NCBI GenBank assembly: GCA_002784945.1
Contig: PFMD01000064.1
Span: 1 to 35,961, forward strand
Length of the DNA: 35,961 nucleotides
Source: Candidatus Kerfeldbacteria bacterium CG_4_10_14_0_8_um_filter_42_10
GTDB lineage: Bacteria; Patescibacteriota; Patescibacteriia; UM-FILTER-42-10
Direction of reading: 5' to 3'
The notes under the pieces were generated by a model. It did no database searches. It saw only the letters and a program-made list of their open reading frames with translations, and was not told the DNA's origin. Below are positions 22,846 through 30,520 of this stretch, in pieces (the first letter of the stretch is position 1; each line of letters opens with the position of its first letter). The translations under genes and the position numbers were made by a program.

Positions 22846-24087
22846 ATGAAAATCTACTCCGTCTCCGAATTTGTCCAAACAATCAGGGATTATTTAAGCG
22901 AAACAATCGGGCCCGTTGTAATCCAGGGCGAAGTAACCAACTTTCGCCAGCCCAAAGGCAATCTGGTTTATTTTGAACTAAAGGATAAAGAATCCCGAAT
23001 CTTGTGTTTTATGCTTTTCTGGGAACTGAAAGTTCCGATGGAAGATGGAGCGGAAATCAGGGTTTTAGGGACCCCTTCTTTATTCAAAGGCTCGGGCGGC
23101 TTTCATATCAGAGTGCAAGAAATCGAATTAGTGGGCGAGGGGGCGTTAAGGCGGGCCTTGGAAGCATTGAGAACAAAAATGGAGCAAGAAGGATTGTTCG
23201 CCCCGGAAAGAAAAAGAACTCTTCCTCCTTTCCCTTCCCGCATCGGTTTAGTTACCTCTCCAGATGCCGCCGCTTATACCGACGTGCTGAGAATTCTTAA
23301 AAATCGCTGGTCCGGGCTGATCATTAAATTCTTTCCCGTGGCGGTCCAGGGGATCGGCTCGATTGCCCAAATCGTTAAGGCTTTGGAATATCTTAATCGA
23401 GAACAGGATAGCGAAATAATCATTTTAACCAGAGGCGGCGGCTCTTTGGAAGATCTACAGTCTTTTAATTCCGAAGAGGTAGTTCGGGCGATCTTTGCTT
23501 CCCGCATTCCGGTGGTTTGCGGCGTTGGTCACGAAAGGGATATTACTCTGGCGGATTTAGCAGCCGATCAACGGGCTTCTACTCCTTCTAATGCCGCTGA
23601 AATTGCGGTTCCCGATAAAAGAGAAATTATTAATACCATAGATTGGGAAACCGGCAAAATAGAAAGCAATTTTTCTTCCCTGTTAGAAAAAACCGGTGAA
23701 GCAATAACCGAAAAAGTTTTTCTGTTGGAAAAAGGAATCCAGGATCAAAGAGACAGATTTGTTTATCTTTACGAAAAGCTGGGCCAGAATTGGCGTTCCT
23801 TTGTTCAGAATTTCCTATGGCAGCAAGAAAGACTGCAGAGTCACTTGGGAAGAATCAGTGGAAAATTTTCTTCCGTTCTGGAAACTATTAAAGAACGTCT
23901 GGCCGTTCAAGAACGCTTGATTGCCACGCTTTCTCCGCAGGCTACTTTGGAGCGGGGCTATAGTTTGACATATCTTAAGGATAAGCAGAAAATTATTAAG
24001 GATAGCCAAGAAGTTCGATCCGGCGACAGTATCACCACTCGCTTGGCGAAAGGAAACATCAACTCAAAGGTTAACCCCGTTACTTGA
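22846..24087 (+). CDS. xseA: Exodeoxyribonuclease VII large subunit
   Basis: 413 residues. N-terminal OB domain that binds single strands (VIQGEVTNFRQPKGNLVYFELKD broken here only for length), catalytic core with LPPFPSRIGLVTSPDAAAYTD, the LTRGGGSLEDLQSFN motif, VVCGVGHERDITLADLAADQRASTPSNAAE, then a long coiled-coil that binds several XseB subunits, and a C-terminal ERGYSLTYL segment. Degrades single-stranded DNA from both ends. The last codons and stop (V-N-P-V-T) lie in the left arm of a large inverted repeat. xseB follows. Confidence 0.97.
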   Translation: MKIYSVSEFVQTIRDYLSETIGPVVIQGEVTNFRQPKGNLVYFELKDKESRILCFMLFWELKVPMEDGAEIRVLGTPSLFKGSGGFHIRVQEIELVGEGALRRALEALRTKMEQEGLFAPERKRTLPPFPSRIGLVTSPDAAAYTDVLRILKNRWSGLIIKFFPVAVQGIGSIAQIVKALEYLNREQDSEIIILTRGGGSLEDLQSFNSEEVVRAIFASRIPVVCGVGHERDITLADLAADQRASTPSNAAEIAVPDKREIINTIDWETGKIESNFSSLLEKTGEAITEKVFLLEKGIQDQRDRFVYLYEKLGQNWRSFVQNFLWQQERLQSHLGRISGKFSSVLETIKERLAVQERLIATLSPQATLERGYSLTYLKDKQKIIKDSQEVRSGDSITTRLAKGNINSKVNPVT

Positions 24088-24179
24088 ATACCCGACAGTC
24101 CTTAGTCGCGGGGTTGCCGCAGTAGTCGTCCGTACTTACCACGGGGTATAATACCTTACGGTCAAGTAACGGGGTTAAC
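24070..24179. repeat. 110-bp inverted-repeat element between xseA and xseB, GTAACGGG family
   Basis: Perfect 18-bp arms: GTTAACCCCGTTACTTGA (24070-24087, including the xseA stop) and its exact complement (24162-24179), 74 bases apart. Inside are ATACCC/GGGTAT (24088-24093, 24144-24149) and a small GCGG/CCGC hairpin. Arms match those of the element at 2605 over the GTAACGGG core. Confidence 0.8.
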
Positions 24180-24196
24180 TAATTATAACTAAAACC

Positions 24197-24412
24197 ATGA
24201 AGAAAAAAACTGTCTTAAAATCGAAGCTGAACTTTGCCGAAGCCTTTGCGGAACTGGAAAAAATCACCGAGGAATTCGAGAATGAAACCGTTGATTTAGA
24301 ATCCGGTCTGAAAAAGTTCGAGCGGGGGCTGGAACTAGCCAGTGAGCTTAAGGCCAGATTAAAAGAAGTAGAAAACAAGGTGGAAATTATTAAGAAGAAG
24401 TTTGAAGAATAA
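24197..24412 (+). CDS. xseB: Exodeoxyribonuclease VII small subunit
   Basis: 71 residues, usual length. NFAEAFAELEKITEEFENETVDLE and SLKKFERG-like core (SGLKKFERGLELASELKARL) match XseB, a helical hairpin that coats the XseA coiled coil. Paired with xseA as normal, but separated from it by 109 bases of inverted repeat instead of the usual overlap or short gap. Confidence 0.93.
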   Translation: MKKKTVLKSKLNFAEAFAELEKITEEFENETVDLESGLKKFERGLELASELKARLKEVENKVEIIKKKFEE

Positions 24413-24448
24413 CTTTTTAGGAATTAGCTTTTTAGACTTTAGATTATT

Positions 24449-24560
24449 GCTCAATTGTTCGATCGCTCGATTGTTAGTTTGATTGTTATATTGTTTTATT
24501 GCTGAATTGTTAATTCTTAAAAAACAATAAAACAATATAACAATACAGCAATATAATAAT
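24449..24560. repeat. Octamer-built inverted repeat (ATTGTTnn), longest copy
   Basis: At least seven left-arm units beginning ATTG/ATCG, with one break of 12 bases, facing CAATAAAA, CAATATAA, CAATACAG, CAATATAA. Perfect 20-bp stem: ATTGTTATATTGTTTTATTG (24482-24501) with 24525-24544. Lies between xseB and the 198-residue gene. Confidence 0.82.
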
Positions 24561-24612
24561 ACCAGTAAAAAAACCATAAAACAGCAGAACAATCGAACTT
24601 AATAAGCTAAAA

Positions 24613-25209
24613 ATGCGACTAACCAAATACATCCGAATCGATGAAACTCCGCGGCGGGTTCTGGGGAACTTACCCAAGCTTTTTTTAGATACGGCCAGGG
24701 GAATTTTTTTAAGGGATGAATGGCAAGACAACACCAAAAATAATCTTTTATCCCGCCCCGACCCGATCAGAAAAAGCTATCCGAATTGGCCGGCTGGCGA
24801 TGGTCATTGGCGCACGAACTCTCCGGAAGGGGAACAGGGTGATTTAGAAATTCCCCCTTATCTTTTGGAACAAATTTTAAAAACGAATAACCTGGTTACG
24901 GAATTTAATACCGAGCTGGAGCAGAGAGGCGTTGCCAAAATCAAAATCGAAGAATTCCGCTACGACAGTTATAAAATTGGTTTGAAGATAGCGGAAGGAA
25001 TTATCCTTCAGTTCAACCAGCCCTGGATGGCCAGCCGACAGTTTGACTTGGCTCAAATCCATGCCGAGAACACCATTATTACTCTTCAAAACTTCAGGGA
25101 AGAAAGAATCGGATCAGCGGAAAAAATTGCCGTTTTAGAACAGCACTGCCGTAGAATAACTTTAATCATCAGGGAACTTAAGCAATATTTTGATTTAGAC
25201 CAACTATGA
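24613..25209 (+). CDS. Conserved-looking hypothetical protein coupled to cutA
   Basis: 198 residues, soluble, no signal peptide. Not recognised. N-terminal half is mixed and polar (TPRRVLGNLPKLFLDTARG, YPNWPAGDGHW); the C-terminal half is mainly helical and amphipathic (IGSAEKIAVLEQHCRRI then TLIIRELKQYF), a possible coiled-coil or dimer surface. The stop overlaps the cutA start by four bases (ATGA), so the two are co-translated, and a shared role with CutA or a shared regulator is possible. Confidence 0.7.
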   Translation: MRLTKYIRIDETPRRVLGNLPKLFLDTARGIFLRDEWQDNTKNNLLSRPDPIRKSYPNWPAGDGHWRTNSPEGEQGDLEIPPYLLEQILKTNNLVTEFNTELEQRGVAKIKIEEFRYDSYKIGLKIAEGIILQFNQPWMASRQFDLAQIHAENTIITLQNFREERIGSAEKIAVLEQHCRRITLIIRELKQYFDLDQL

Positions 25210-25511
25210 TTTTTGTCTATATCGCTTGTTCCACTCGGCAGGAAGCCAAAAAAATCGGAATGGCCTGCGTAAAAAAGCATTTAGCGGCTTGCGCCAACTA
25301 TTCTCCCATGGAATCGATCTATTGGTGGCAGAAAAAATTGGTGCTGGATAAAGAATACGCCCTGATTCTAAAGACTCGGAAAGAAAATTTTCCCAAGGTA
25401 AAATCTTTAGTGAAAAAAATGCACAGCTATGAAGTGCCCTGCATCTGTTCGTGGCGGATTAATCAGGTTGAGAAAAATTATTTAGAGTGGTTGAAAGAAA
25501 ACAGCAAATAA
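25206..25511 (+). CDS. cutA: CutA1-family protein
   Basis: 101 residues, usual length. MIFVYIACSTRQEAKKIG opens the ferredoxin-like fold; KKHLAACANY, SIYWWQKKL, EYALILKTRKENF, and HSYEVPCI match CutA1 blocks. CutA1 forms very stable trimers resembling PII signalling proteins and is linked by name to copper tolerance, but its true task is unsettled. Translationally coupled to the upstream unknown gene. Confidence 0.93.
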   Translation: MIFVYIACSTRQEAKKIGMACVKKHLAACANYSPMESIYWWQKKLVLDKEYALILKTRKENFPKVKSLVKKMHSYEVPCICSWRINQVEKNYLEWLKENSK

Positions 25512-25591
25512 AGCGGGTCAAAAACAGTAGGCGAGAATATGTATGCTGGATCCAACTCTCTAACGCAAAATTCGAATCGGTCAATATTACC

Positions 25592-25670
25592 GACCCCTCC
25601 TCTCCTCCCCTTGGCAAGGGGAGGAAACCTTATATTTCCCCTCCTTACTAAGGAGGGGTTAGGGGAGGTC
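25592..25670. repeat. Three-way-junction inverted repeat, CCCCTCC type
   Basis: The 287-base gap between cutA and the subtilase holds an element with two perfect hairpins: CCTCCCCTT-ggc-AAGGGGAGG (25604-25624) and CCCCTCCTT-act-AAGGAGGGG (25638-25658), enclosed by outer arms GACCCCTCCT (25592-25601) and AGGGGAGGTC (25661-25670; one mismatch, one wobble). Very similar palindromes are scattered through many environmental bacterial genomes, so this is probably a mobile or passively spreading repeat. Confidence 0.8.
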
Positions 25671-25763
25671 TAATAAATTCGCACCAAGTTACTAAATAAT
25701 CATTCCTATTGAGCTAGAGATTTTAGAATTGCCTATTCTCGCCTACGCTTAATACAGAGATTC

Positions 25764-25772
25764 TGCTATAAT
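25764..25772 (+). promoter_or_regulatory. Extended -10 promoter of the subtilase gene
   Basis: TGCTATAAT: consensus -10 TATAAT (25767-25772) with the TGn extension, 27 bases before the ATG. No good -35, as expected for this promoter type. Confidence 0.65.
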
Positions 25773-25798
25773 AAAAACATAATTTTTAATTAAAAAAC

Positions 25799-28693
25799 AT
25801 GCCTAAGAGAATCTATTTATACTCAACAATTTTAGCCGTCAGTTTCTTGACGCTATTTTTTTATTTTGATTCGGCCGCCCGGCCAGCCGCCGCTTCACCT
25901 AATCCGATCCAGGGGGAATATCGGCCCCAAACGCTGTTAGTTAAATTCCGCCCGGAAATAAAAAAATCAGTCAATGTCGAAAGCGCTAAAATTAATTTGC
26001 CCTCAGTGGAATATTTGAACAACAAATATCAGTTAAACAAAATCGATCCGCTTTTCCCCGGCGCCCGGCACGCTTTAAGCGCTCGGGGAACCACTTACCG
26101 CATGACCTTTAATTCTTCGGAACAGCTGGAAAAGATAATGGCCGATTATCAGAACAACCCGGTAGTATTAACCGTCGAACCGGATTACCGGGCAAAAGCG
26201 GAATGGTCGCCGAATGATCTTCTTTACTCGGAACAGTGGGATTTTGACACCATTAATGTCGAAGGCGCTTGGGATTATGATGATACTACTCCTAAGTATG
26301 GCGGCGATCCAGATATAGTGGTAGCGGTTGTTGATACCGGAGTGGCTTACGAGACTTATGGTTCTTACATTCAAGCCCCCGATTTGGAAGAAACTAATTT
26401 CGTGGACGGTTATGATTATGTCAATCTCGATTCCCATGCCAATGACGATAATGGCCATGGTACTCACGTGACCGGCACCATTGCTCAAAGCACCAACAAC
26501 AGTATTGGAGTGGCCGGTATCGCTTATAATTCCACTATTATGCCCATCAAAGTATTAGACGAAAATGGTTCGGGCTGGGTTTCGGATATTATTTTAGGAA
26601 TAGAATTTGCCGTTGATAATGGCGCTGATGTAATTAGCATGAGCCTTTCTTCCAGCGCTCAAGTGGATGCTTTAGACCAAGCTTGCGAAGACGCTCGGGA
26701 CGCCGGTTTGATTTTAGTGGCGGCCACCGGCAACGATGGAGAAAACTCCATTGCTTATCCCGCCAGGCATAGCGACGTGATTGGGGTCGGGGCATCCAAT
26801 TCCAGCGATTCAATCACCGCTTATTCCAATACGGGAACGGGCATTGACCTGGTAGCTCCCGGCGGAGAAGGCGTTGATCTGATAATCCAGCAGACCTGCG
26901 ATAACGCGCCTGATTGCAACTCCTTTGATTATTACGGGTTTGAAGGAACCTCCATGGCGACTCCGCACGTTTCCGCCGCAGTGGCTTTGCTTTTAGCTTA
27001 CGGAGTGGCCGCTGACAGTATTCAAGATACGCTTCAGGATTCCGCCACTGATTTGGGATCAAACGGTTATGACACCACTTATGGCTATGGCCGTTTGGAT
27101 ATTCAAGCCGCCTTCGCTTCTTTGGGTGACGACGTGGTTGATCCGACCAATCCAACCATCAAAGCTTATTCCAGCAGTACCAAGAACACGGAATATGATG
27201 AATCAACGCGCTATGATGATACCAGCGTCTATTTCGAGTGGAGCGGCGCCGATGATAATGTTGGCGTGGAGGGTTATTACGTTTACTTTGGAACCACCTC
27301 TAACGCCAATCCGGTAACGGCCGGAGATTTTCAGACCGGTACCAACTTTTCTGCGAGCGGTCTTTCGGGAGATAATCAAAGCTACTATTTTAAAGTAAAA
27401 ACCCGAGATTTTGCCGGAAACGTCACTAATACTTCGGAAATTTTCACTTATATTATTGACCTAGAAGCGGAAGCTCCGGATAACCTTGCCGCTTCCCTTG
27501 AACCGGGCGGAGTGACGGTTGCTTGGGATAATAGCGATGCTTATTCCGATCACTATGATGTTTATTGGTCTACCGAAGCCGCGGGCGACTATATTAAATT
27601 AAATTCTTCTGATATAGCTGATACCGAATATTTAGATGCGGACAGTTCCGTTTACAATACGCAAAAGGTAACTTACTACTACAAAGTTAAAACAGTGGAT
27701 GATTTAGGCAACGAAAGCGATTTCTCGGATGTTTTAACGGTAACTTATTATCCGGAAGCAGATATTATTGTCGGAGCCGGCCCCGGTGGCGGTCCCCAGG
27801 TGCGGATATTTAACCCGGACGGGACACTAGTTTCTCAATTCTTTGCTTATTCCGAAACATTCCGAGGCGGGATAAACGTGGCTGTCGGTGATTTAGATAA
27901 TGACGGGGAAAATGAAATTGTCACCGGTACCGGCCCCGGCGGCGGACCCCAAGTAAGAATATTTGACCTGAATGGTAATCCTAAATTCACCAGCGGTTTC
28001 TTTGCCTACGCGGAATATGTCCGCAACGGAGTTTATGTGGCAGTCGGTGATTTGAACGGCGATGGTTATGGCGAAATCATTACAGGAACCGGCGCGGGAT
28101 CAGGCCCCCACGTGCGAACCTTTAATCGTTTTGGTACGCCGGTGTTTTCCCCGGGTTTCTTTGCCTACGCTGAGCACGTTCGCAACGGAGTTTATGTGGC
28201 GGCCGGCGATTTAAACCGAGACGGAAAAGATGAAATAATCACCGGCACCGGGCCAGGCAGCGGCCCCCACGTTCGAACTTTCAATTACTTGGGACAACCA
28301 ATCTTTACTCCCGGCTTCTTTCCTTATGACTCGGCTTTTCGAGGAGGAGTCAGGGTAGGCATTGGCGATTTAGACGGCAACGGCAAAGATGAAATTATCA
28401 CCTCGCCTGGTACTGGCGGCGGACCCCAAGTGAGAGCGTTTGATCGTTTTGGCATTCCCCGAGTGACTAACGGCTTCTTTGCCTTTGATTCTAGTTTTCA
28501 CGGCGGAATATTTATTGCCAGCAGTGACACCAATCAAGACGGCAAAGATGAAATAATCACCAGCATCGGCTCTCAAAGCAGCCCGCTAATTCGGGTGTTT
28601 AATCCCACCGGCTCGACGATATTAGAAGAATTTTACGGCTTAGCCGAAACCTTTACCGGCGGGATCAATGTTGCGGCCGGAGTGATGGATTAA
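25799..28693 (+). CDS. Secreted subtilisin-like protease with fibronectin-type and FG-GAP repeats
   Basis: 964 residues. Signal peptide (about 1-33), inhibitor-like propeptide (about 38-135, LLVKFRPE to VLTVEPDYRA), then an S8 catalytic domain with Asp179 (VAVVDTGV), His220 (NGHGTHV), Asn312 (ATGND) and Ser385 (GTSMATPH): complete triad, so active protease predicted. Two fibronectin-type or similar beta domains (about 450-655) follow, then about six FG-GAP-like repeats (about 655-964), each with a GPGGGPQVR-type motif and a calcium-binding DLDNDG/DLNGDG loop, likely a beta-propeller for adhesion. No sorting signal or membrane anchor at the end. It may act on host or neighbour cell surfaces, as expected of an episymbiont (inference). 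Confidence 0.95.
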   Translation: MPKRIYLYSTILAVSFLTLFFYFDSAARPAAASPNPIQGEYRPQTLLVKFRPEIKKSVNVESAKINLPSVEYLNNKYQLNKIDPLFPGARHALSARGTTYRMTFNSSEQLEKIMADYQNNPVVLTVEPDYRAKAEWSPNDLLYSEQWDFDTINVEGAWDYDDTTPKYGGDPDIVVAVVDTGVAYETYGSYIQAPDLEETNFVDGYDYVNLDSHANDDNGHGTHVTGTIAQSTNNSIGVAGIAYNSTIMPIKVLDENGSGWVSDIILGIEFAVDNGADVISMSLSSSAQVDALDQACEDARDAGLILVAATGNDGENSIAYPARHSDVIGVGASNSSDSITAYSNTGTGIDLVAPGGEGVDLIIQQTCDNAPDCNSFDYYGFEGTSMATPHVSAAVALLLAYGVAADSIQDTLQDSATDLGSNGYDTTYGYGRLDIQAAFASLGDDVVDPTNPTIKAYSSSTKNTEYDESTRYDDTSVYFEWSGADDNVGVEGYYVYFGTTSNANPVTAGDFQTGTNFSASGLSGDNQSYYFKVKTRDFAGNVTNTSEIFTYIIDLEAEAPDNLAASLEPGGVTVAWDNSDAYSDHYDVYWSTEAAGDYIKLNSSDIADTEYLDADSSVYNTQKVTYYYKVKTVDDLGNESDFSDVLTVTYYPEADIIVGAGPGGGPQVRIFNPDGTLVSQFFAYSETFRGGINVAVGDLDNDGENEIVTGTGPGGGPQVRIFDLNGNPKFTSGFFAYAEYVRNGVYVAVGDLNGDGYGEIITGTGAGSGPHVRTFNRFGTPVFSPGFFAYAEHVRNGVYVAAGDLNRDGKDEIITGTGPGSGPHVRTFNYLGQPIFTPGFFPYDSAFRGGVRVGIGDLDGNGKDEIITSPGTGGGPQVRAFDRFGIPRVTNGFFAFDSSFHGGIFIASSDTNQDGKDEIITSIGSQSSPLIRVFNPTGSTILEEFYGLAETFTGGINVAAGVMD

Positions 28694-28696
28694 AAT

Positions 28697-28775
28697 TAGC
28701 TTCTTAGCTTATTAGCTGGTAGCTTTTTAGAAAATTCTAAGAAGCTACTTCCTACAGGCTACAAGCTAATCTCCT
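28697..28775. repeat. Octamer-built inverted repeat (TAGCTTnn)
   Basis: Left units TAGCTTCT, TAGCTTAT, TAGCTGG, TAGCTTTT. Exact pair TAGCTTCTTAG (28697-28707) with 28737-28747, the same 11-mer pair as in the copy at 15663. Between the subtilase and riboflavin kinase genes. Confidence 0.72.
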
Positions 28776-28788
28776 AATTTCCTATTCC

Positions 28789-29160
28789 ATGCATACCAAA
28801 TTCCAAGGCAAAGTAATTCGTGGTGATGGCCTGGGGCGCAAGTTGGGATACCCCACCGCTAATTTAAACCGGCCGAAAAATAGAAAGATTCCCAGAGGGG
28901 TATTCGCCGCCCGAGTGCGGGTGCTTAAAAAAAATTATCAGGGAGTGGCCGTGCTGGGCATTCCTTCTGTTGCTGACGGAAAACCAAAATTAGAAATCCA
29001 CATTCTGGATTTTAATAAAATTATTTATGGAAAATGGTTTTCCGTTATTTTAATAAAGAAAATCAGGCCATTAAAAACCGATCAATCAAAAAAAGAATTA
29101 ATCAAAACAATTAAAGACGATTGTCAAAAAACCAGAAAAATTCTAAGAACAACGGAATAA
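28789..29160 (+). CDS. Stand-alone riboflavin kinase
   Basis: 123 residues: only the kinase half of the usual bacterial RibF. GKVIRGDGLGRKLGYPTANL contains the glycine-rich flavin/ATP site and the PTAN motif (22-25); RGVFAARVRV, PSVADGKPKLEIHILDF (with the catalytic Glu in LEIHI) and YGKWFSVILIKKIRP follow as in RibF. Converts riboflavin and ATP to FMN. The adenylyltransferase half is absent and is plausibly replaced by the RibL-like gene at 10045. Confidence 0.92.
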   Translation: MHTKFQGKVIRGDGLGRKLGYPTANLNRPKNRKIPRGVFAARVRVLKKNYQGVAVLGIPSVADGKPKLEIHILDFNKIIYGKWFSVILIKKIRPLKTDQSKKELIKTIKDDCQKTRKILRTTE

Positions 29161-29179
29161 TTTTTTTCTTGTAATGTAT

Positions 29180-29204
29180 AGCGCCTAACCAATGGCGTTT
29201 TATT
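29180..29204 (+). terminator. Weak terminator-like hairpin after riboflavin kinase
   Basis: AGCGCC (29180-29185), loop TAACCAAT, GGCGTT (29194-29199), followed by a short T-rich stretch. Stem is short. Confidence 0.4.
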
Positions 29205-29210
29205 ATTTGG

Positions 29211-29335
29211 GGAATAGGGAATGGGGAACGTGAAGTGCGTTTCGGAGTGCGGATAAAGGAGCGTGTATTAAAACCTTACTCCCCATGCCTCACTCCTTAA
29301 ACTCATTACTCATTCCACACCCCCTCTGCACAGTG
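29211..29335. repeat. Imperfect heptamer-style inverted repeat
   Basis: The 370-base gap between the riboflavin kinase and the next gene contains GGGGAATA, GGGAATGG units on the left and ACTCATT, ACTCATT, CCACACCCC on the right, with ACTCCCC/GGGGAGT-like pairing in between. No gene seen; promoter lies at its right end. Confidence 0.45.
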
Positions 29336-29370
29336 TATTATGGCTTGAATTCAGAGGCTCTGCCGAACCA

Positions 29371-29399
29371 TTGACAATAAACAAAAAATATACTACCAT
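29371..29399 (+). promoter_or_regulatory. Promoter of the 302-residue unknown gene
   Basis: Consensus -35 TTGACA (29371-29376), 17-base spacer, -10-like TACCAT (29394-29399). Leader of about 125 bases. Confidence 0.55.
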
Positions 29400-29530
29400 A
29401 ACCAGTTCTTTTATTCCCGTTCTTTTTTATATGAATATATAGAAAAACCGCAGTACCAAACAGTTACAATCAACCACCTGAAACCCCGCCAGCCGCCGTG
29501 CGCCGCTGGCAGGCAATGAATGGAGGAAGA

Positions 29531-30439
29531 ATGAGTCAACAAAACATGAGCATGGAAGCGTTCCTGTCACGAACCAGCTTCGGTCTTATCTTAAGGGTAT
29601 TTGCCCAGAAGGAGGCCGACATTTCCAATCGGATTGAAATGGTTCGCGAATTAGTGGAACGGGCAGCCGGTGTATCGGTGTTTGGTCATCGCTTTCTGAA
29701 AGCAATTGACGTGCTGGTCTGGGCGGACAACCGCTACGAGTCAGATTGTGGAAAAACCACGTCGGCTTTGCGCAAAGCAGTGCCCAAGAAAGTAAACGGT
29801 GTACTGGTACCGATCAGTGAAGTTCGCCACGGAGATTTGTTCTGTGGCATTCTAAACCATGGCATTGGTTTGCAGTCGCGCCGGGGCATAGACTACAGTA
29901 TGATTGTCTCACCCGAAGCGTTCAGCTACCTGAACACCGAAACTACGGATCAAATGGTATTTGCCGCGACAAAAGGTGCCCTGGCCGTTGGTGTGGCGAT
30001 TAACGAATTGACCCAGTCCATTCTTGAAGGTCGGATCGCAAACACTTTCGCCATGTGGCATAACCTCTCCTTGCTTACCGTGGGCGGATTCGATCTGCGT
30101 GCTGCCAAACCGATTGCTGACGACCGTATTGCTGAATATGTGCGCGGTTGGCATCCAGACAAAGGCGAAGTTTTTTACCAAATTGCCGGCGTGGAGGAAG
30201 TAATTCCCCTGGCTCGCCTTGCCGAGACTTATGGACCATGTATTGCGCCAATTATGCCGCAAGGCGAAGGGGTGCAACGTTACGTGGTTCCGGATCCCAT
30301 CAAGAGTCCTGAGCTCTATCTCCGCCATGTTTCCAAAATGGGAACAAAGCTGGAGCGTCAATCCCATCATCTTGCCCAAATCGGATTTGATCTAACTTAC
30401 CTAAAGGGCGGAGTGATGCCGGATTACCGCACTGTCTAA
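29531..30439 (+). CDS. Protein of unknown function, single-gene unit
   Basis: 302 residues from the ATG at 29531, chosen because a strong GGAGGAAG lies just before it; an upstream in-frame ATG lacks one. I do not recognise the family. No signal peptide; a possible weakly hydrophobic helix at GALAVGVAINELTQSI. Other visible stretches: VFGHRFLKAIDVLVWADNRYESD, FCGILNHGIGLQSRRG, FAMWHNLSLLTVGGFDLRAA, RGWHPDKGEVFYQIAG, and a His-rich SHHLAQIGF near the end. Cys, His and Asp residues are scattered with no clear metal motif. It has its own promoter and terminator and GC-rich codons like the thiolase pair, suggesting a similar (perhaps transferred) origin. Likely a soluble cytoplasmic enzyme or binding protein; role unknown. 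Confidence 0.72.
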   Translation: MSQQNMSMEAFLSRTSFGLILRVFAQKEADISNRIEMVRELVERAAGVSVFGHRFLKAIDVLVWADNRYESDCGKTTSALRKAVPKKVNGVLVPISEVRHGDLFCGILNHGIGLQSRRGIDYSMIVSPEAFSYLNTETTDQMVFAATKGALAVGVAINELTQSILEGRIANTFAMWHNLSLLTVGGFDLRAAKPIADDRIAEYVRGWHPDKGEVFYQIAGVEEVIPLARLAETYGPCIAPIMPQGEGVQRYVVPDPIKSPELYLRHVSKMGTKLERQSHHLAQIGFDLTYLKGGVMPDYRTV

Positions 30440-30479
30440 AGCCCTGCCTTAAGAACAGGAATTAATCGAACGTTATATC

Positions 30480-30515
30480 CCGCCATTCGCAGCAATGCGT
30501 TTGGCGGATTTTTTT
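30480..30515 (+). terminator. Intrinsic terminator of the 302-residue gene
   Basis: CCGCCA ... TGGCGG outer stem (30480-30507) with an inner CGC/GCG stem, then seven T (30509-30515). Confidence 0.85.
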
Positions 30516-30520
30516 ATCGT

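Noticed and set aside
24449-24560. CRISPR array, because of short repeated units
   Set aside because: Units are only 8 bases, have no spacers, and are arranged as inverted arms. No cas genes in the window.
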